From NCBI GenBank assembly GCA_945865755.1, contig CAMBFS010000007.1:1-46234 (forward strand): a stretch of DNA of 46,234 nt, given 5' to 3'. The stretch comes from Klebsiella pneumoniae (GTDB taxonomy: Bacteria; Desulfobacterota; Binatia; Bin18). Under the pieces are notes generated by a model. The model made no database searches. It saw only the letters and a list, made by a program, of their open reading frames with translations, and was not told where the DNA came from. A program made the position numbers and the translations under genes. Shown in pieces: positions 40,762-46,234 of the stretch (positions within the stretch are counted from its first letter, which is position 1; every line of letters begins with the position of its first letter).

Positions 40762-41949
40762 TCAATCGCCCATGCGTCCCAAAGGGTTTTTCATGTTCAA
40801 GAGGAGTTCTTGAGACAGTGCCCACAAGGTCTTCCACCAATCGATGGCAAGGGCATACGGGAGATCAATCATGTCTTGTCGATTGGCACCGCTCCGCGCC
40901 AGCTCTCCCTTCATCCGCAGGCTAGGGACATCGGAGGCCAGAGACCACGCCTTGGCGCCGTAGGCGTAGGGGGTTATGAAGAGCTTGAGCGCGAGAATGA
41001 GGCTTTCGGGATAGACGTCAGGCTTGATGATTTCTATGGGTTTCCCCAGCGGGGCTTTGCGCCAGAGGGCCGTTCAGCTCTTTGAGCATAGCAAAGCCAT
41101 CTTCCTTGAGATCGAACGAAGGCAGCGCGTAAAAATCTGATGCCGCCACGCATAAGACCGTTCGTCCTTTCATCCGCGGATCGTTGACCCATGCCTGAGA
41201 GATGTCGGGAAAAGAGAGGTCGTACCGTGAACCACGTAAGGCGACCGGCTCCGTGGGAATATCCGGTATTGCGCGGTTGAAGTAGAGCGTCACAACTGGG
41301 ATGGGTTCGGCTTGCAGACGGCGTAATTCCGCCAGTTGGGGCAGGTGGTCGGTGATCCGCTGGGGCGCGGTCCCGGTCATCACCAGGTTTCCCAGTGTCT
41401 TGGGGGAAACCGCCAAGAGCAAGCGGTCTATGGGGAGGTCCTGCGGGGTGCCATTCTTGGAGCGAAGACGGATCCGCTCGACTTTATTTTGCGCGAGCAT
41501 CACGTCGGTTATGGAGACGTTGGTGGTGATTTCGCAGCCCAGCTTTTCCAGTCGCGCTTGTAGTGGTTTGATGATTTCGTCGTAGGCGCTGCCCTTTAAG
41601 AGCCACAGTGTGGGCGTCGGATGGCGAATCCATATTTGATGAAGTCTTGGTACGAGGCCGCGGATGTGAGATCGCTATGCACCACCAGATCGTCATCAGG
41701 ATGGCATCCTGCAACGCGGCACCGCCGTTCGTGGCGTAGGGTCGAGACGCCATGAATCCATTGACACTGTAACGGCTCAGCAACTCGCGCGGATAAAACC
41801 GTTGCGTGAGCAGATCAATTTAGGACTTTTGACTTTTGTTCATGGATTGAGACCTTGTCGCCACGCTGGGCAAGGTGGAGGGCCGCCGTCAATCCAGCGA
41901 TCCCAGCACCCACGATGGCCACATGCACGTCTCGGTTTTCTTGGGGCAT
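40762..41949 (-). pseudogene. FAD-dependent desaturase/amine-oxidase-like protein, multiply broken
   Basis: The ATG at 41949 opens a clear FAD Rossmann motif, HVAIVGAGIAGLTAALHL, and the frame ends in QKSKVLN at a heptamer-like duplication (CAAAAGT twice, about 41816-41835). Pieces continue in other frames: YPRELLSRYSVNGFMASRPY, then PTLWLLKGSAYDEIIKPLQ, then RLLLAVSPKTLGNL to about 41018, and a last part ending NMKNPLGRMGD at 40762. At least three breaks are needed. Intact relatives are like phytoene desaturase or HpnE. Nearness to a prenyl synthase remnant points to a lost terpenoid pathway. Confidence 0.65.
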
Positions 41950-41993
41950 CCTCAACCTCCTCCTCATCCAGGCGTTATAGGCTCAGCGGTTTT

Positions 41994-42455
41994 TTAGACA
42001 GGCGGCCGCAGCTCTATCTCGACAAAGTCTTTCATCGGCTCGTTCCACGCATACGCGCGCAACGCCTTCACCTCCCGGTCATAAATCGAGATCACAAGAT
42101 AAACCGTATCGGGATAGGACGGTTCATCGCCAAACATGGCCTGCCGTTTATCTTCGGCGGAAAAATAGGCGTCGTGGTTAGGATGCGAGTGATAAAACGC
42201 CTTGAGCGTGGCGCGCCCGCTATCCGCCTCTTTGAGCACCGCGAGTAATTCCTTGGACTCCATGACATAGGCGATGGTGGCATCGCGCGGATACGTCTGG
42301 GGGTCCTTGGCGTGCAGCGCATTTTGGACGTTGGTAATGCGGCGCACCTCGTCACCGTTCGCGGCGGTGAGAATGGCCCCGCAACATTCTTCTGGGAATG
42401 TCTCTTGCGCGTGACGACCGAGGGCTTCCCATGCCGGTGCTCCTAACGAGATCAT
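41994..42455 (-). CDS. JAMM/M67 family metallopeptidase
   Basis: A 153-residue protein with a complete JAMM motif: E22 or E23 (PEECCG), then H89-S-H91-P, S99 and D102, with the exact seven-residue gap of the H-x-H-x7-S-x2-D pattern. These zinc enzymes cleave isopeptide or thiocarboxylate links, for instance from small ubiquitin-like sulfur carriers. Its ATG overlaps the stop of the giant DUF748 gene as ATGA, so the two are coupled. No ThiS/MoaD-like or E1-like gene is in the window, so the substrate is open. Confidence 0.9.
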   Translation of the reverse strand: MISLGAPAWEALGRHAQETFPEECCGAILTAANGDEVRRITNVQNALHAKDPQTYPRDATIAYVMESKELLAVLKEADSGRATLKAFYHSHPNHDAYFSAEDKRQAMFGDEPSYPDTVYLVISIYDREVKALRAYAWNEPMKDFVEIELRPPV

Positions 42456-45400
42456 AGCTTCTCTCCCTTGTGGCTCTCCGCTTGTTGCTGTGGCGGGGTG
42501 TCCCGCGCTTCTTCCGTTTCGTTTTCTCGGGTCTGGAGGACATAGCGGACTTCCGGTGCTCCAGCGCCACGTTGTTTTTCCGGACGGACGCGAATACGTG
42601 TTGTCGCAACCCCCTGTTGCGTTGTCAACATGGTGGTCACTTTTTGTATGCGTGTCTGAATAAGACGCTCCTGCGCCTCCGCGGGGACCGTGGTCTGTTG
42701 GCGCAGTTGGGCCAATAACGTGGTTGCTGGCTCCGAGAGCGTGACGGGTTCTGGGTGAGTGGCGGGATGCAGTTGGTGCGTCAGGAATCGCGCCACTTCA
42801 TCTTGTGGCGTCAGTGGCAAAGGCGGAGGCGGAGCTGAAGGTGACGCTTCGGTCGTACTTTTGGGCGGTTCCGGCGGAGAGAGTGGAGCCGGCGGAAGCT
42901 GGCTCAGAATGGCATGATCCTTGAGATTGCTCAGGTCCGTTTCTCCAATCATCCCGCTCAGGCGGATGTCCAACCCTGGACGTTGCGCGAGAAATTGACT
43001 CAATTGTCCGAGCTGCGCTTTGGCGTCTTTCGTCATGTCGCTCGTCCCTGGGATAAATTGTAGGGGTTGGAAGGTGAAATCTTCTAGCTCCTCGTTGCCC
43101 TTGAACACGGCCCCCAGGAGTTTGAGAGGAGAGGTGATGGCCCCAATGAGGACATCGCGGACAGCACGGACTATCGCTCCGCCCCACTGAAATCCCGGCT
43201 CGTTGAACTTTCCTTCCATCGGGAGATGGAGATCAATGTCGCCATTGAGGTCTTTCAGCAGCCCAATGACGAGGGCGAGGGGCAAACCCACTTGCTGTTC
43301 GATCTGCGACTCATTGCGTTTGCCGCCGAGATTGATGTTATGCAGCGTGACTTTCATGTTGGCCTGGACCAGATTGCCCGGTAGCACCAGGTCCCAGGTC
43401 GCGGTCACTTTCCCTTTCTTGACCCGATAGCCAAGGCTGGGCTCCAAGTACGAATTGAAACGAGCCAATGACAATTTCCGAATATTGCCGTGCACCCGCA
43501 TGACCGTCTGAGCGCCTTGCTGTTCGGTCACCCCTTGAAATTCCACTGGCGCGCCATCTTCATTGTACGCGAAGGCGGAAAACGTCGCTGGAAACACGAG
43601 CGGATAGCTGAGCGTGGTGACGTTGACGCGCACATCTTGCCAGTAGATGGTCTGGGGTGGGGTGACCGTTCGGTCCTCAAAATACAATTCCCCACCGATG
43701 AGCGACACGCGATCCATACGAATGGCGAGTCCGCCTGTTGGTGTTGTCGGTTGCGCTTCCGGTGGAGAGGTTGTCGTCAATTCCGGAGTGGCGGTTTGCG
43801 TGGCGACGGGTGAGGGTTCGGTCGCTGGGACATTCGTTGGTGGCGCGGGAGCGGCTGAAGCGGTGGCTTCTGACGGGACGGGTGCACCCTCCGTGACTTG
43901 GACGGGAGGAATAACGAGTTGGAACTGACCCGTGGGGCTTCGCATCCCTTGCGCGTAGGTGTATTCGAGGGCGACATCGGGCACCCGTACATCGAATGGC
44001 ACTAAGCGACTCCCTTCGGCGATGTTCGCGGTGGCGTGATAACAACCGAGGAGAATTTTTTTCTCCGGCCCCTGGGTCAATACAAACCCGGTGAGGTCAA
44101 GCGGCCCATGGATACGGACCCATTGCTCCTGTTGTGGACCCGCTTCTTGAGCAAGGCGAAGGGTGGCCGAAGCTTTTTCAACGGCGACATCTCCTTGCGG
44201 TAACTTTTGCAGGGACACTTTTGCTAACCGCGCACTCAGCTCAAGCGCCAATGGCGTAAGGGTGCTGCCGTCTCGGATGTCGATCTGACTACTGTCCCAC
44301 GCGAGCACGTTGGCCGCTTCAGGCATGCCGGAGAGGGTCAATTGTGTCGTCGCCAATGCGCCACTGAACAGCAACGGCGGTTGGCCTTCGGTCACCGTGG
44401 GAGAGGTGAGGGTGACGGTGCCATTCACCTGTTCTATCGCGAGGTCTGTTTGGGGTGGTCGCTGGACGCGCACACGAGTGAGCTGAGGTTCGAGGTGAAG
44501 CGCGAGGGGAGTCGCGGTGCTGCCTTCACGAATTGTTATGCGACCGCTCTCCCAACTCACCGTGCCGCCTGCTGCTGGCACCCCATCCAGCAAAAACTGA
44601 GTCGTCTCCAAGGTGCCGTCGAAGCGGACTGTTCCCTCGGTGCTCTGTGGGTTGAGGGCGGCACGGACCGAGCCGGAGACTTTGCCTTGCAAGGATTTTC
44701 CTGGGAGGAGCGCGGTAAGAATGGGGCGGAACCCCGCCATATCGATATTCGCCGGTTGAAATTGGCCTTGCAGCGTGAAGGGTGCCAATTGCAGGATGCC
44801 CTCTCCGGTGATCGTGCCCTCACCTATGCGGGTACGGAGGCGAAATGGATGTTCGGTAGCTTCACCGCCGAGGTTCTGGAGTTCCAGCTCTTCTGGTGAC
44901 AGCGTGAGCGTCTCGGCCTCTGGCCAGGTACTGTCGCGATACTGGAGTTCACCACCGGTCCATTTCACTGTTTTGAGGGAGAATTTCCACGGGGCAGCGG
45001 TACTTGCTTGTTCTTGCTTGGCGGCCCGCACCAGTGACGCGAGGTTCATGCCGGTTGGCGTTTGCAACACGAACACTTTCAAATCATGCAGTTCGGCGGA
45101 GGTCAGGCGAATGTCATGGTGCGCGAGGTCAACCGTCTCAATGTCAATTTGCCCTTTGGGGAGGGTCAGCGCGGTCTGCTGGGAAAGTGGGTCCGCGACC
45201 TCAAGGTTTTCCACGGTCGCCGTGCCAGAGAGCGCATGGGCGGGTGCTACCCCTCCGGTCTGATAGCGATAATGCAGTTGGGCACCCAGGTGGCCGCTCA
45301 ACTTGTGGAAAGCCAGGGCGTCTTGCAGATATGGCTCAAGCGCGGTGAGCGCGAGTTGCTGGAGACCAATATGTGCGCCCACCGATGTCTGCTCACGTTG

Positions 45401-46084
45401 CCACAGTACCTCGACTTTTCCCTGCAACGGGCTTTGGTTGAGGGCGCCTTTGAGTTGGATGGCAACTGGAGTGGCGAGCCCGCGCGCTTGGAGATCAATC
45501 TTCGCCGTCGTGAGGTTGTTGATGGCGACCTCGAAACGGGGCTCTCCGTGGCGCGTGCGGTCTTGATAGGTGATCGCGCTGTCCACGATGGCAACCTCGC
45601 CAATGCTCAAGGTTGGCAGGTCCGATGGTTCCGCTGGCGGTTGTTCTGGTGGTGTGGGAGGCGCGGGCGGAAAGAGGCGAGAGAGGTTGAGCTGTCCATT
45701 TGGCTCTTGCACGGCCGCGACATGCACTCCGGTCAGAGTGAGGTCTTCGATGTTGATCGTGCGTCGCAGCAACGAACGTAGGCGAAGATTCACCTCCACG
45801 CTCCGCACCGCGAACACGGGGGTTTTTTCCTCGGGAAGTGTAAAACTCAATTGCTGTAAGGCGACGTACCCGCGTAGCAGATTCAGATCGACATCGCCAA
45901 GTGTCACCTGAGCGGTCGTCATGGCCGTGAGATTGGTCACGACCTGTTGGCGGATAAATCCGGGAAGCCAGCTCCGACCAAGAATCCACACGCCGATTAC
46001 AAGGAAGATAAACCAGTGCCACCATCGCAAGGAGCGGGGAGAGCAGTGGCGCTGGAGCCAGAAAAGGATGTTACGCATTGTCAT
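42452..46084 (-). CDS. AsmA/DUF748-family giant envelope protein
   Basis: About 1210 residues. An N-terminal membrane anchor (WHWFIFLVIGVWILG, about residue 21-36) leads to a very long, beta-rich periplasmic chain of repeated strands, with Pro-rich linkers near 160 and 720. The typical DUF748 C-terminal part follows (LGGKRNESQIEQQVGLPLALVIGLLKD near 970). An OmpA-like short stretch (FIPGTSDMTKDAKAQLGQLSQFL near 1040) comes after it. AsmA-like proteins bridge inner and outer membrane for lipid transport, so this bacterium probably has an outer membrane. The start is uncertain (46126, 46084 or 46078), and I prefer 46084. It is the left-reading gene at the window's right edge, coupled to the JAMM peptidase. 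Confidence 0.85.
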   Translation of the reverse strand: MTMRNILFWLQRHCSPRSLRWWHWFIFLVIGVWILGRSWLPGFIRQQVVTNLTAMTTAQVTLGDVDLNLLRGYVALQQLSFTLPEEKTPVFAVRSVEVNLRLRSLLRRTINIEDLTLTGVHVAAVQEPNGQLNLSRLFPPAPPTPPEQPPAEPSDLPTLSIGEVAIVDSAITYQDRTRHGEPRFEVAINNLTTAKIDLQARGLATPVAIQLKGALNQSPLQGKVEVLWQREQTSVGAHIGLQQLALTALEPYLQDALAFHKLSGHLGAQLHYRYQTGGVAPAHALSGTATVENLEVADPLSQQTALTLPKGQIDIETVDLAHHDIRLTSAELHDLKVFVLQTPTGMNLASLVRAAKQEQASTAAPWKFSLKTVKWTGGELQYRDSTWPEAETLTLSPEELELQNLGGEATEHPFRLRTRIGEGTITGEGILQLAPFTLQGQFQPANIDMAGFRPILTALLPGKSLQGKVSGSVRAALNPQSTEGTVRFDGTLETTQFLLDGVPAAGGTVSWESGRITIREGSTATPLALHLEPQLTRVRVQRPPQTDLAIEQVNGTVTLTSPTVTEGQPPLLFSGALATTQLTLSGMPEAANVLAWDSSQIDIRDGSTLTPLALELSARLAKVSLQKLPQGDVAVEKASATLRLAQEAGPQQEQWVRIHGPLDLTGFVLTQGPEKKILLGCYHATANIAEGSRLVPFDVRVPDVALEYTYAQGMRSPTGQFQLVIPPVQVTEGAPVPSEATASAAPAPPTNVPATEPSPVATQTATPELTTTSPPEAQPTTPTGGLAIRMDRVSLIGGELYFEDRTVTPPQTIYWQDVRVNVTTLSYPLVFPATFSAFAYNEDGAPVEFQGVTEQQGAQTVMRVHGNIRKLSLARFNSYLEPSLGYRVKKGKVTATWDLVLPGNLVQANMKVTLHNINLGGKRNESQIEQQVGLPLALVIGLLKDLNGDIDLHLPMEGKFNEPGFQWGGAIVRAVRDVLIGAITSPLKLLGAVFKGNEELEDFTFQPLQFIPGTSDMTKDAKAQLGQLSQFLAQRPGLDIRLSGMIGETDLSNLKDHAILSQLPPAPLSPPEPPKSTTEASPSAPPPPLPLTPQDEVARFLTHQLHPATHPEPVTLSEPATTLLAQLRQQTTVPAEAQERLIQTRIQKVTTMLTTQQGVATTRIRVRPEKQRGAGAPEVRYVLQTRENETEEARDTPPQQQAESHKGEKL

Positions 46085-46234
46085 AGGCCTGATGTCAGGA
46101 CACTTTTCGTAAATCCAAGAAATCACTTGATTTTAAGGAGTTTTGCTGGGCCTGGTCTACATTCGCCTGCCGACCTTTTACAATAAGCCCGTGCTGGAAG
46201 TTGGCTGTTATCGTACGAACCTTTGATTATTCTG

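Noticed and set aside
41802..42248. 148-codon plus-strand frame
   Set aside because: Shadow of the JAMM peptidase and the FAD pseudogene on the minus strand.

Overview
The window is a GC-rich bacterial chromosome segment. Its contents (several luciferase-like flavin monooxygenases, acyl-CoA dehydrogenases, a phosphotransferase/DUF6285 pair, SUMF1-fold proteins, many small toxin-antitoxin modules and dense palindromic repeats) suggest an uncultured soil or sediment lineage near the old Deltaproteobacteria, such as Tectomicrobia or Binatota. This placement is an inference from gene content. No rRNA, tRNA or CRISPR array was seen.

Left part (1-7.6 kb): a small cupin is followed by an eroded conflict-type locus. 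It holds a truncated helical protein, a MoxR-type AAA+ ATPase lacking its Walker A half, and an 842-residue protein joining a SAV_2336/vWA-like region to a SUMF1 (C-type-lectin-fold) domain. A second, frameshifted SUMF1 protein follows. The 3' ends of both SUMF1 genes look like variable regions of a diversity-generating retroelement (DGR). No reverse transcriptase or template repeat is in the window. A three-gene minus-strand set (GFA-like enzyme, short helical protein, HNH nuclease) comes next.

Middle part (7.7-26.7 kb): mainly catabolic genes. There are three luciferase-like monooxygenases, a VOC-fold protein, three acyl-CoA dehydrogenases, a phosphotransferase, DUF6285, a PurM-like protein, a second cupin, a beta-propeller, a PRISE-type reductase and a methyltransferase. 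Inserted among them is a wrecked type III restriction-modification locus. Its mod and res genes both keep their ends but lack their middles, and they are split by an IS200-like (RAYT) transposase with REP palindromes. HigBA and DUF433/DUF5615 toxin-antitoxin pairs are also present.

Right part (26.7-46.2 kb): a 1023-residue winged-helix/ATPase/TPR regulator is divergent from a small secreted protein, with three 11-bp-spaced direct repeats between them. Then come DinJ/YafQ behind an EF-G gene, a glycosidase-glycosyltransferase fusion with an ABC exporter and another glycosyltransferase, a graveyard of a FAD desaturase/polyprenyl synthase cluster, and a JAMM peptidase coupled to a giant AsmA/DUF748 envelope protein.

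Two kinds of unexplained repeats run through the window. One is arrays of degenerate 7-bp units, found mostly between genes but twice inside the regulator gene. The other is families of perfect palindromes with 2-nt centres, grouped in composite blocks.
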